Origin: Gemmataceae bacterium
GTDB taxonomy: Bacteria > Planctomycetota > Planctomycetia > Gemmatales > Gemmataceae
DNA length: 12,826 nt
Direction: 5' to 3'
NCBI GenBank assembly: GCA_009691815.1
Contig: SIAL01000051.1
Coordinates: 1-12,826, forward strand
In this document: in pieces, positions 1-6,742 of the stretch
How positions within the stretch are numbered: the stretch's first letter is position 1
Layout of the letters: each line of letters begins with the position of its first letter
The notes under the pieces: generated by a model
The model's database searches: none
The model's input: the letters and a program-made list of their open reading frames with translations, nothing else
Told to the model about the DNA's origin: nothing
Made by a program: the position numbers and the translations under genes

Positions 1-362
1 GGTAGAACCGGCAACTTGGTCCGGTTTCTCAAATGGATGTAATAGGTGGGAAGACGCTCCATAATCGAAGTTTTGCTCTGGCTCGATTCGATTTCCAAAT
101 GAATCACCGCAAAACATTCCTTGGCCTTTTCCCCGGAGGCGTCCAGTATTGGCTCTGCGTTTGGATCTTGGCGAATTTTGAGCTTGGCCACCAAATCGAG
201 GTGATGCCTTGAACCGTCCGGAGGATGGGGGAGCAATTCGGTTGGCTCCCAATGGACGGAATCCAGTTCCAAACGGTCGGCATAGGAGGGGAAAAAGAGC
301 CGAAGGAAATCGGGGAAAAACTCTTTGATTAGGGTCTTAAACCGTTGATCATGATCAGGCAT
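1..362 (-). CDS. Rpn/PD-(D/E)XK nuclease-like protein, N-terminal part (cut by window edge)
   Basis: The reading frame stays open from ATG at 362 to the window edge, giving 120 codons of an incomplete protein with no stop seen. The N-terminus reads MPDHDQRFKTLIKEFFPDFL, the opening typical of the Rpn / YhgA-like / DUF4351-associated family of putative PD-(D/E)XK nucleases. The likely core is Asp56 in LDLVAKLK followed by Glu90 and Glu92 in VIHLEIES, then a YYIHLRN segment. Family members are annotated as recombination-promoting nucleases or transposase-like proteins, but most cyanobacterial and planctomycete copies are uncharacterised and often multicopy. The start is supported by GAGG at 371-374, eight bases upstream. 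It is co-directional with mcsB but separated by 257 bases, so probably a separate transcript. The family call is from motif memory; the activity is inferred. Confidence 0.72.
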   Translation of the reverse strand, partial: MPDHDQRFKTLIKEFFPDFLRLFFPSYADRLELDSVHWEPTELLPHPPDGSRHHLDLVAKLKIRQDPNAEPILDASGEKAKECFAVIHLEIESSQSKTSIMERLPTYYIHLRNRTKLPVL

Positions 363-577
363 GGGGACCACCTCGGTTACGAGTATGGGGGGGAAATCCC
401 AAGGGATATAACCAATTCCTATCCCAAAATCAGGAAAATGACAAGGCGGTCTAAATAAAACAGCATGAAAAAAGAGGGTACAGGAGTGGCCCCCGCCCCC
501 GGAAAATCATCAAAAATGTTGGCACTTTCCAAAATAGGAGCTGGCAAAAGTGCGATTCCTATTCCTCAAATCAAGAC

Positions 578-608
578 AAAAAAGGTCCCCATTCACAAAG
601 AATCTTTG
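578..608 (-). terminator. possible weak terminator after mcsB
   Basis: On the minus strand just after the mcsB stop there is a perfect small hairpin, CAAAG-ATT-CTTTG (596-608), and 12 bases further on a run of six T (578-583). The hairpin is short, AT-rich and not directly followed by the T run, so this is a weak candidate. The rest of the 363-619 spacer shows no gene; another loose inverted repeat (AATAGGA 533-539 with TCCTATT 557-563) has no evident role. Confidence 0.2.
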
Positions 609-619
609 GTCCTACCGGA

Positions 620-1672
620 CTACGATTTGGCAAGGTCCAACTTTTGCCGAAGCAGTTGGGCGCGGGCTGTATTTCGCTCCTCGCTGTCCAAGGGACCACC
701 CATGATTTTTTGCAAATGAGCCTGTTGAACCTGAATGAATAGTTCATCGAGTTGAGCCAACCCCAGCCCCGGAGCCTCACCCAAGGCCGTTGCGAGGCGT
801 AGGATGGAAAGGCATTCTATCGCCTCCTCGCAACTCATTTGGGTTTCCGTTTTGATGGTTTCGCGAACTCTTTGAATGCGATCTTTGAGGGGCTGCTGGG
901 AATCCGCTAACCAAGCCTGGCGCGCTTCGTTTTCATAGCGAATGATCTCCGGGATGACCCCGCCAAGTTCCTTAATGATTGTTGGTTCGGATTTACCAAG
1001 AGTAACTTGGTTGGAAATCTGATAAAAATGGCCCGAAGCTCGAGATCCTTCTCCATAAAGGCCACGCACCTCAAGGCTGATTTTTTGCAAAGCGCGGTAA
1101 ACTTGCTCTATGTGCCGGGTGTGCTCAAGGGCGGGAAGGTGGAGCATGACGCTAGCCCGCATTCCCGTACCGACATTGGTAGGACAGGCGGTAAGATAGC
1201 CAAATTCTTCGGAAAAGGCATAGGAAAGTTTGGATTCAAGCTGGTTGTCCATGTCGTCAATTACGGCCCAAGCATTCTGAAGGTCCAAGCCCGACCGCAT
1301 GACCTGAAGCCTTAAATGATCCTCTTCATTAACCATGAGGCTAATGGATTCGCCACTATTAAAAGCTACACCACGAGGTCCCTCTCCCGAGGCCATATCT
1401 CGGCTGATAAGGTGTCGTTCGAATAATACTTGGCGATCTAGCGCCGGCATGTTTGCCAGGTGGTGATAGTCAACATCAAACGAAAAAAGCCGGATTTTGT
1501 CACAAACCAAGGCTTCAATTTCGCCCTTTTGGAAATTGTTTGTGCGGTTGGTAAAAGGGTAGGCGGCAAGATTTCGGGCCAACCGAATGCGGGTAGAAAC
1601 AACGATCTGCGATTGTGGACCGGTGGCATTGAGCCACTCCCCCGAGGATTGTGCAAGAGCATCAAGATTCAT
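620..1672 (-). CDS. mcsB: McsB protein-arginine kinase
   Basis: This encodes a 350-residue ATP:guanido phosphotransferase that phosphorylates arginine side chains in proteins; in Firmicutes such marks direct substrates to ClpCP and inactivate the CtsR repressor. Family hallmarks are clear: STRIRLARN (26-34, nucleotide binding), NEEDH (115-119, with the catalytic-type acidic residues), TACPTNVGTGMRAS (161-174, with the conserved Cys of phosphagen kinases) and GLYGEGS...YQISNQVTLG (204-226). The C-terminal part has the McsB-specific QQAHLQK and an RNTARA segment (333-338) where Firmicutes McsB carries RDxxRA, the phospho-arginine receptor. The length is close to that of Bacillus McsB (about 363). 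I chose the ATG at 1672; a longer in-frame extension to 1753 would lie inside the upstream mcsA and looks non-native. The start overlaps the preceding gene's stop by 11 bases, implying coupled translation. Confidence 0.93.
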   Translation of the reverse strand: MNLDALAQSSGEWLNATGPQSQIVVSTRIRLARNLAAYPFTNRTNNFQKGEIEALVCDKIRLFSFDVDYHHLANMPALDRQVLFERHLISRDMASGEGPRGVAFNSGESISLMVNEEDHLRLQVMRSGLDLQNAWAVIDDMDNQLESKLSYAFSEEFGYLTACPTNVGTGMRASVMLHLPALEHTRHIEQVYRALQKISLEVRGLYGEGSRASGHFYQISNQVTLGKSEPTIIKELGGVIPEIIRYENEARQAWLADSQQPLKDRIQRVRETIKTETQMSCEEAIECLSILRLATALGEAPGLGLAQLDELFIQVQQAHLQKIMGGPLDSEERNTARAQLLRQKLDLAKS

Positions 1673-2147
1673 GGGAAACGGTTTCCTGGACGAGTTGTTG
1701 GATTTCGCGTTTGAGCCTTGCCGCCTCCTCGTATTGTTCCGAGGAAACCGCAACCGCCAGGCTGCGCCTTAAGGTCAAAAGCAGGTGTGCTTTTGTGCTT
1801 TCCAAAGGGGGGCGGCTTGGCCTTTTTCCTTTGTGGTTGATCTTAACATGGAGCCTTTGAATCAAGGGTGTAAGAGCTTTGCGAAAGGCTTCGTAGTCGT
1901 GAGGGCACCCAAGCCTGCCGTTGCTTCGAAATTCCATAAAACCGATGCCACAACAGGGGCAATCGACCTGTGCCATATCGTTCTGGCCCAAAAGGGCTTG
2001 AAGGAGGGCTGGGAGGTTGATTTGGGCTTTGGGAAGTGCTTTTTCTGCGGCACATTCCTTGCAAAGGTGGGATTTGCGCTTTTTGCCCCCAACAATGCGT
2101 GTAATATGAATGGTGGCCTGGGCCATGTCGCAATTTTCACAATTCAT
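1662..2147 (-). CDS. mcsA: McsA-type zinc-finger/UVR adaptor protein (second tandem copy)
   Basis: This 161-residue protein resembles McsA, the adaptor and activator of the McsB kinase. It has two zinc-finger-like halves: CENC (Cys3, Cys6) with CKEC (Cys29, Cys32), then CPCC (Cys63, Cys66) with GCPHD (Cys81, Asp84). The middle carries the family phrase MEFRSNGRLGCPHDY. The C-terminus is a UVR-type helical hairpin (SSEQYEEAARLKREIQQL, 135-152), as in UvrB/UvrC and McsA. The start at 2147 is preferred over an in-frame ATG at 2159 because a strong GGAGG (2153-2157) lies five bases before it and because MNCENC then matches the other McsA N-termini. It follows the first mcsA copy by 25 bases and overlaps mcsB by 11. 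The last zinc ligand is Asp rather than the Cys of the Bacillus protein. Confidence 0.88.
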   Translation of the reverse strand: MNCENCDMAQATIHITRIVGGKKRKSHLCKECAAEKALPKAQINLPALLQALLGQNDMAQVDCPCCGIGFMEFRSNGRLGCPHDYEAFRKALTPLIQRLHVKINHKGKRPSRPPLESTKAHLLLTLRRSLAVAVSSEQYEEAARLKREIQQLVQETVSHES

Positions 2148-2172
2148 GGCCGCCTCCATTTCGGTTTTCCCG

Positions 2173-2664
2173 TCACTTGGATTCTAAAGTTTTAATAAGG
2201 TCGCGAAATTTTGCGGCCTCTTCGTAATTTTCCCGGGTGATGGCTCCTTGAAGTTCCTTGCCAAGCCGCGATAGCTCATCCTGATGATGGCGGTGTCGGG
2301 CAAGATTTAACGGAACCTTGCCATTATGTCGAGTCTCACCATGGACATTCTCCAACAAGGCCACCAAATCTTCGTGGAAGGTGTCATAATCAATAGGACA
2401 ACCAAGCCGACCCGTGCTTCGGTATTCCGCAAAAGTGGTTCCACAATGCGGGCACGCCTGACTTTTTTCGCGTGGGCCACCCCCTCCGGTGAACACGGAA
2501 TCAGGTTCCGGATGGCCTTTGGATTTTGGTTTTTTGACCTTTTTCCCACCGGCCAGGAATCGCTGGGCGCAATCTTCACACATATGCAACTCTTCGATCT
2601 TTTCCTCGGAAAAGATCTCGGTAATGTGCATGGTGGCAGGCTTTGGACAGCGTTGGCAGCGCAA
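2173..2664 (-). CDS. mcsA: McsA-type zinc-finger/UVR adaptor protein (first tandem copy)
   Basis: This is a second McsA-like protein, 163 residues, and the first gene of the mcsA-mcsA-mcsB unit. It starts MRCQRCPKPATMHITEI, very like Bacillus McsA, with Cys3/Cys6 paired with Cys29/Cys32. A variable Lys/Pro/Gly-rich linker (about 38-68) leads to CPHC (71-74), EYRSTGRLGCPIDY with Cys89 and Asp92, a GKVPLN segment, and a C-terminal UVR motif (TRENYEEAAKFRDLIKTL, 143-160). The start codon is TTG at 2664. It is favoured because GAGG (2673-2676) sits eight bases upstream and because the first CxxC would be lost from the only later ATG. It probably acts as an adaptor for the McsB encoded two genes on. 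Differences between the paralogs, mainly the linker and UVR hairpin, suggest divergent partners, but this is inference. Confidence 0.88.
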   Translation of the reverse strand: MRCQRCPKPATMHITEIFSEEKIEELHMCEDCAQRFLAGGKKVKKPKSKGHPEPDSVFTGGGGPREKSQACPHCGTTFAEYRSTGRLGCPIDYDTFHEDLVALLENVHGETRHNGKVPLNLARHRHHQDELSRLGKELQGAITRENYEEAAKFRDLIKTLESK

Positions 2665-2672
2665 AAGGATTA

Positions 2673-2676
2673 CCTC
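2673..2676 (-). promoter_or_regulatory. ribosome binding site deciding the TTG start of the first mcsA
   Basis: GAGG on the minus strand, eight bases before the TTG at 2664. It supports the non-ATG start that keeps the first zinc-ligand pair in the protein. Confidence 0.6.
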
Positions 2677-2784
2677 GGGGGAGTATCAATTCCTCATTGT
2701 ACGACTCGGGGAAGCGGTCAAAAAGCCAAAGAAACAAGGATCGAAAAGGAAATCTGAAAAACTTGGGGCAGCTGTCATCTTGCC

Positions 2785-2808
2785 CTGAAATCCTCTTTGG
2801 ATTATCTT
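2785..2808 (+). promoter_or_regulatory. possible promoter of the membrane-protein gene (near-leaderless)
   Basis: TTGCCC, a 17-base spacer and TATCTT (2803-2808) match a sigma-70-type promoter loosely, at four of six positions in each box. The -10 box ends only eight bases before the ATG at 2817, and no Shine-Dalgarno sequence lies in between. If real, the mRNA would have almost no leader. This lies within the 152-base spacer (2665-2816) that also must hold the promoter of the divergent mcs unit; on that strand TACAAT is visible near 2697-2702, but without a well-spaced -35 box. Confidence 0.25.
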
Positions 2809-2816
2809 TGTTCAGC

Positions 2817-4844
2817 ATGGATCTGACCACGGAAAAACCCAATTCTCCGCCGCAAACACGCTCCAAACCACCCATTTGGATCAACAGTTTTGTAATTTTG
2901 GGTATTTTAGGGCTTTGTTTTGGCCATGGGCTGCTCTGCCTGGCGCCTTTTGGGGGTTGGAAATTCTTCAATCACGGGTTTTCAGACCAACCCCTCTTAA
3001 TGGGCAAACACCCCCTTCACCTTTATCATTCTGTTTTGGGAGCCAAGGGCCTTTTAAATCGTGGCAGTTCCACCTGCATTGATCCTTTTTTTCATGCGGG
3101 CTATCCAAAAACTCCCGTCTTTGATTCCGACAGCCGAATGCCTGAACGGGTACTTTTTTTGGCTTGGCGGTTTTTCCCTCCTGATGATCCACAAGATGCT
3201 ACCGAGGATGCTACGGGTTCCCAAACCCCATGGGTCAGCCCAACGGAATTTGCCTTTGCCAACCAGGTTTACCTCGCCCAATACCTCGTTGGGGGACTTT
3301 GTGTTCCCCTGTTGTTTTTGGGAATATCATGGGCTTTCAAAAGGGATGGGCCCACGGCAATTTGCCTTTTGTTTTTGGGATTGGTCATTTGGTGGAGCCC
3401 CTTGGCCCGCGATGTGGAAAGGCATGGCAACGGGGTGTGGCTTTATGGTGGATTGTTGATGGCGCTTTGCCACGCCCTATTGGCTCGCTACAATCAGGGG
3501 CCAAGCCTTGCCATTTGGGCAATTTGGACAGTTACAGGATCTTTTTTAATATTAATTCAACCGACCTATGCGGTTTTGGCTATCCCCTTTTTCCTCGGTT
3601 ATACCATGCGTGTCGGGCCCAAGCATCCTTGGCTTTGGCACCTTGGATTATTTTTGGGAGTTTTGTTTCCCCTTGTTATGCAGTGGAATTGGTTGGAAGA
3701 TTGGGTCAGGTATTGGTGGATCCGACGGGCCGCTTCCCTAACAATCGTTCGCCCCGGTGCGGAATGGCTTGAGAATTGGAGCAATCTTGTCCGGCCCTGG
3801 GAACCATCATCCGCTTTTCCCTTGGGCCTTATCGGCTTCCTGTTTGTTGTGGGGTGGATCCAACTCCATCTAGGCGGTGCCCGGGCGCTGGGTAGAGCTT
3901 TTGGGGGGCCCGTTTTGGGTTTCCTTACTTTGGTTGGATTGGGCTTCCTTTGGGAACCGGCGCGACGATTGGAAACGGAAGGATTGTTTTTTGCCGCCAT
4001 TTGGTTTGCCCTTTATCCTGCCGCACGAGGACTTTTAAGCACCATTTCAGGAAAATGGAGGGAAACGGACCGAGACTATTTTGTTCCCAAACTATCCTTG
4101 GCCCTCCCTGGCATTGCTTTGGTTGCTTTGGTCCTGACCATGGCTGGGCCAGGACTTTGGTCCCCTTCCCGCTTTACCAAGGGTCCGGATTTTGAAAACG
4201 CCGCCATGCAAGAAAAGTTTAACGGAGTCGTAGAAGGGCTGACTAAATTGCCCCTTACAGGGGGGCGAATCCTTTGGGAAGAAGCTGATGCGAAAACCCC
4301 TGAGGACTCCCACAGCTATTCTCCCTTATTGCCTCTTGTAACCGGTCATTCCTTTATGGGAGGTTTGGAATCCTCCGAGCTGATCGAACATTTCGGATCT
4401 GGCCTAGTACAAGGGCGGCTGGCTGGTATCGCTATCGAAACCATTTCAGATCGTGATTTGAATAATTACTTCACCACATTTAACATTGGTTGGATTGTCT
4501 GTTCAAGCGACGAAGCCATAAAACGGCTAACCTCCCTTCCAAGGGTTGTGCGTGAAGGTCAAATCGGGGGAAGACCCCTGTTTCGCCTTGACCGGACCCC
4601 GAGTTTTGTCCTTCGAGGTCAGGCGGATCTGGTCTCGGCCTCCCCGGAAGGGATAATTTTGGGCAACCTCCGTCCGGAGGATGGCCAAATTGTCCTGAGC
4701 TTTCACTATCATTCCCGATGGGAAGCGATTCCATCCCGTGTGATCGTTGAACGCGAGTTGGATCAATGGGATTCGATTCCTCTCGTCCGATTGAAACTGG
4801 ATGGTCCCGCCTCCCGGGTGGTGCTTCGATACAAAAGGAACTGA
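2817..4844 (+). CDS. large polytopic membrane protein with C-terminal soluble domain
   Basis: The product is 675 residues. After a short polar N-terminus the first membrane helix is at about 21-43, and then a loop of roughly 100 residues contains LHLYHSVLGAKGLL and DPFFHAGYPKTPVFDSDSRM. About nine to ten more hydrophobic segments follow (roughly 151-173, 180-193, 207-223, 230-262, 272-290, 333-352, 362-379, 389-407, 427-447). Residues 455-675 form an apparently extracytoplasmic or cytosolic soluble domain with short beta-rich patches ending VVLRYKRN. This layout recalls the 6-pyruvoyl-tetrahydropterin-synthase-related membrane proteins and GT-C glycosyltransferase-like proteins, but no diagnostic catalytic motif can be claimed. 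The ATG at 2817 is chosen because upstream in-frame sequence overlaps the divergent mcsA gene and looks non-coding. The next gene starts two bases after its stop, so the two are surely co-transcribed. The function is unknown. Confidence 0.75.
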   Translation: MDLTTEKPNSPPQTRSKPPIWINSFVILGILGLCFGHGLLCLAPFGGWKFFNHGFSDQPLLMGKHPLHLYHSVLGAKGLLNRGSSTCIDPFFHAGYPKTPVFDSDSRMPERVLFLAWRFFPPDDPQDATEDATGSQTPWVSPTEFAFANQVYLAQYLVGGLCVPLLFLGISWAFKRDGPTAICLLFLGLVIWWSPLARDVERHGNGVWLYGGLLMALCHALLARYNQGPSLAIWAIWTVTGSFLILIQPTYAVLAIPFFLGYTMRVGPKHPWLWHLGLFLGVLFPLVMQWNWLEDWVRYWWIRRAASLTIVRPGAEWLENWSNLVRPWEPSSAFPLGLIGFLFVVGWIQLHLGGARALGRAFGGPVLGFLTLVGLGFLWEPARRLETEGLFFAAIWFALYPAARGLLSTISGKWRETDRDYFVPKLSLALPGIALVALVLTMAGPGLWSPSRFTKGPDFENAAMQEKFNGVVEGLTKLPLTGGRILWEEADAKTPEDSHSYSPLLPLVTGHSFMGGLESSELIEHFGSGLVQGRLAGIAIETISDRDLNNYFTTFNIGWIVCSSDEAIKRLTSLPRVVREGQIGGRPLFRLDRTPSFVLRGQADLVSASPEGIILGNLRPEDGQIVLSFHYHSRWEAIPSRVIVERELDQWDSIPLVRLKLDGPASRVVLRYKRN

Positions 4845-4846
4845 CC

Positions 4847-6073
4847 ATGGATAAACTTCTTTCCCTCCTTGGAATGGGTTTGTTTTGTACTATCCCCATT
4901 GGAAAAGCTCACTCGGATTGGCCCCATTTCTTGGGGCCGACGGGAGACTTGCACGCCCCTGCCCTTGCCATGGGTGCTCCCAAATCTGCATGGCAAGTCA
5001 CCGCCAATGAAGGTTTTTCCGGGGCTGTCACGGCAAATGGAAAGGTATTTCTCTATGGGCGATCAGAAAGGAATGAATTTGTCCGGTCTTTTGACCTCGC
5101 CACCGGAAAAACCGACTGGCAACAAACCTGGCCGGCGGTATACGAGGACAATTATAGTCGGGGAAATGGCCCAAGAGCCACACCTGTCTGCCACCAAGGC
5201 CTTGTCATTGTAATGGGACCTGAGGGAACACTTAGGGCACTATCGCAAGAATCGGGCGTTTTGGCATGGAAATGGAACCTCCCCGGGGGAATGATTCCCC
5301 GCGATGCATTCTTTGGTTATGGTTTCTCCCCGTCAATAATCCAAGGGAAACTTTGGATCAATCCCGGGGTTGAGGATTTGGGCATTGTGGCCCTTGATCC
5401 GAAAACGGGGAAAATTCTCCACCAAGTTCCCGGGCATAAGGCGGGGTATTCCACGCCCATCCCTTGGACCATTGGGGGGAAAGTTCACGGCGCCTTTGTC
5501 ACCCGGGAGGGGTTTTCCCTTGTGGATGCCACAACCGCCGAAGTGCTCCATCGAATACCTTTTCGAGCGCGATCCGAGGCTTCGGTTAATGCCGCAACTC
5601 CTGTCAAGATTGGTCAAGGAGACAATGCGGGAATATTTTTGACAGCTTGCTATGCGACGGGAGGTTTGGCCCTTTCGGGAGCGGAAAAAGGGGCAAAAAC
5701 CCTGTGGAAAAATGACTCGTCCCTTTCAAGCCATTTTGCCACACCCATTTACCACAAGGGCCACCTTTATGGTTTTCATGGGAGGCAGGAAGAAGGGGCT
5801 CAATTGCGTTGTGTTGAGGCCGAAACTGGCCTTGTCAAATGGACCGAGGACAGTTTGGGATGTGGCTGGGTAATTTTGTGCGGTGAGGAACTTGTAGTTG
5901 TGGCAGAGGATGGCACTCTTGCCATCGCCCCGGCAACCCCGATGTTGTTTCGACCTCGCCATAACTCCAAGCCTTTCGTCGGCCCGGTACGGGCGGCCCC
6001 GGCGGCGGACCGCGGCTTATTGTTGGTTCGGGATGCCAAAAACCTGCACGCAATGGCCTTTGGACCGAAATAA
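4847..6073 (+). CDS. secreted PQQ-type beta-propeller repeat protein
   Basis: A 408-residue protein with an N-terminal signal peptide (hydrophobic stretch about 4-18, likely cut near KAHS at 20-23) and then DWPHFLGPTGD, the usual opening of planctomycete exported PQQ-like proteins. Repeated blade motifs of the form (A/D)xxTGKxxW/H occur throughout: FDLATGKTDW, LSQESGVLAW, LDPKTGKILH, VDATTAEVLH, VEAETGLVKW. These fit the BamB/quinoprotein-dehydrogenase-like propeller fold, probably a single seven- or eight-bladed propeller. I see no dehydrogenase catalytic signature or cytochrome CxxCH, so it is more likely a binding or scaffold protein than an enzyme. AAGGA (4835-4839) lies seven bases before the ATG, and the start comes two bases after the stop of the membrane-protein gene, indicating translational coupling. 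Confidence 0.85.
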   Translation: MDKLLSLLGMGLFCTIPIGKAHSDWPHFLGPTGDLHAPALAMGAPKSAWQVTANEGFSGAVTANGKVFLYGRSERNEFVRSFDLATGKTDWQQTWPAVYEDNYSRGNGPRATPVCHQGLVIVMGPEGTLRALSQESGVLAWKWNLPGGMIPRDAFFGYGFSPSIIQGKLWINPGVEDLGIVALDPKTGKILHQVPGHKAGYSTPIPWTIGGKVHGAFVTREGFSLVDATTAEVLHRIPFRARSEASVNAATPVKIGQGDNAGIFLTACYATGGLALSGAEKGAKTLWKNDSSLSSHFATPIYHKGHLYGFHGRQEEGAQLRCVEAETGLVKWTEDSLGCGWVILCGEELVVVAEDGTLAIAPATPMLFRPRHNSKPFVGPVRAAPAADRGLLLVRDAKNLHAMAFGPK

Positions 6074-6078
6074 TCTTC

Positions 6079-6111
6079 AACCCCTATTTTGGGTTTAGGA
6101 CATTCGTTTTT
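6079..6111 (+). terminator. possible weak terminator between convergent genes
   Basis: The short spacer between two convergent genes holds AACCC-(7)-GGGTT (6079-6095), a five-pair stem, with a T run at 6106-6111 about ten bases later. The stem is too weak and the T run too distant for a firm call. Confidence 0.2.
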
Positions 6112-6742
6112 ACTTGGAGGACCGATTGGGTTCGTGATACAGTTCCGAGTCGGCGTGGCGGGCTTTCCATTCTCCCCAAGTCATTCTCTCGTGTTGAACT
6201 TCGGCATAGGGAAAGGCTTCACCACCGGGATACAAAGGCTGAAAGGTATCCTGCCAATAGCTCTTACCATTTGCCACCACCAGCATTTTCCCAGGACGGG
6301 AAGTGTGGGGGCCACCCATATCCAAGTTTGGTGGTTTGCCACTTGATTGAGTGAGAACCTTTACACAATCGTCAATGTCACAAAAAGTAACCGCAAGGCC
6401 GCTGGTTCCAAAAGTGGAGTCGTTAAAAACATGTTTATCCGGCCGGATAAAAGACTCCATGGACCACGCCTTGGCTTTCCCATCTCGAACAACCCCGATC
6501 ACTTCCATCTCATCCCGGGGACGGGCCTGGATTTCCATGATCTCCGTGTAGGTTTTCGCTTTTCCATTTGGATTACCCGAAGGGGCAACCGGCTGCCAAT
6601 TGCCTCTTTCGTTCCACACAAACAATCCGGTGGGAAAGGCCACGAACAACCCGATCAGGACATACCAGACCATATTCGAGGATTTGGGGGGTTCTTGTAA
6701 TTCAGACATTTTCACTTTCTCTATCACCCATTGAAAGAACAT
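6110..6742 (-). CDS. membrane-anchored DUF3179-like protein
   Basis: A 210-residue protein if started at the ATG at 6742, or 199 residues from MSELQEPP at 6709. One N-terminal membrane helix (NMVWYVLIGLFVAFPTGLFVW, starting about residue 23) is followed by an extracytoplasmic-type domain. The stretch from VIGVVRDGKAKAWSM through FNDSTFGTSGLAVTFCDIDDC resembles the DUF3179 pattern (IGV-x-GxARAYP, HxVND, VTYC-x(2-3)-C), whose biochemical role is unknown. The Cys pair here is CDIDDC. Only a shortened version of the domain appears present. The 6742 ATG overlaps the phoH stop as TAATG, a classic coupling arrangement, whereas 6709 has only a poor upstream GAGAAAG; which start is used is undecided. 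It is the last gene of the purA-uppS-cdsA-phoH unit. Confidence 0.65.
   Translation of the reverse strand: MFFQWVIEKVKMSELQEPPKSSNMVWYVLIGLFVAFPTGLFVWNERGNWQPVAPSGNPNGKAKTYTEIMEIQARPRDEMEVIGVVRDGKAKAWSMESFIRPDKHVFNDSTFGTSGLAVTFCDIDDCVKVLTQSSGKPPNLDMGGPHTSRPGKMLVVANGKSYWQDTFQPLYPGGEAFPYAEVQHERMTWGEWKARHADSELYHEPNRSSK

Noticed and set aside
465..719. Small plus-strand frame starting in the spacer and entering mcsB antisense
   Set aside because: More than a third lies opposite mcsB, there is no ribosome site, and the composition looks random.
1673..1753. 27-residue N-terminal extension of McsB
   Set aside because: It lies wholly inside the upstream mcsA in another frame, is rich in Arg/Asn/Ser without family similarity, and known McsB proteins begin near the ATG at 1672.
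2708..2726. CtsR-like operator (GGTCAAA followed by a second AAA-rich heptad) in the mcs divergent spacer
   Set aside because: Only the first heptad matches; the second reads CCAAAGA rather than GTCAAA, and no ctsR gene is in the window.
2643..2816. 58-residue N-terminal extension of the membrane protein from a TTG
   Set aside because: It overlaps the divergent mcsA start and its ribosome site, and has no recognisable signal or helix; the ATG at 2817 sits just before a typical N-terminus.
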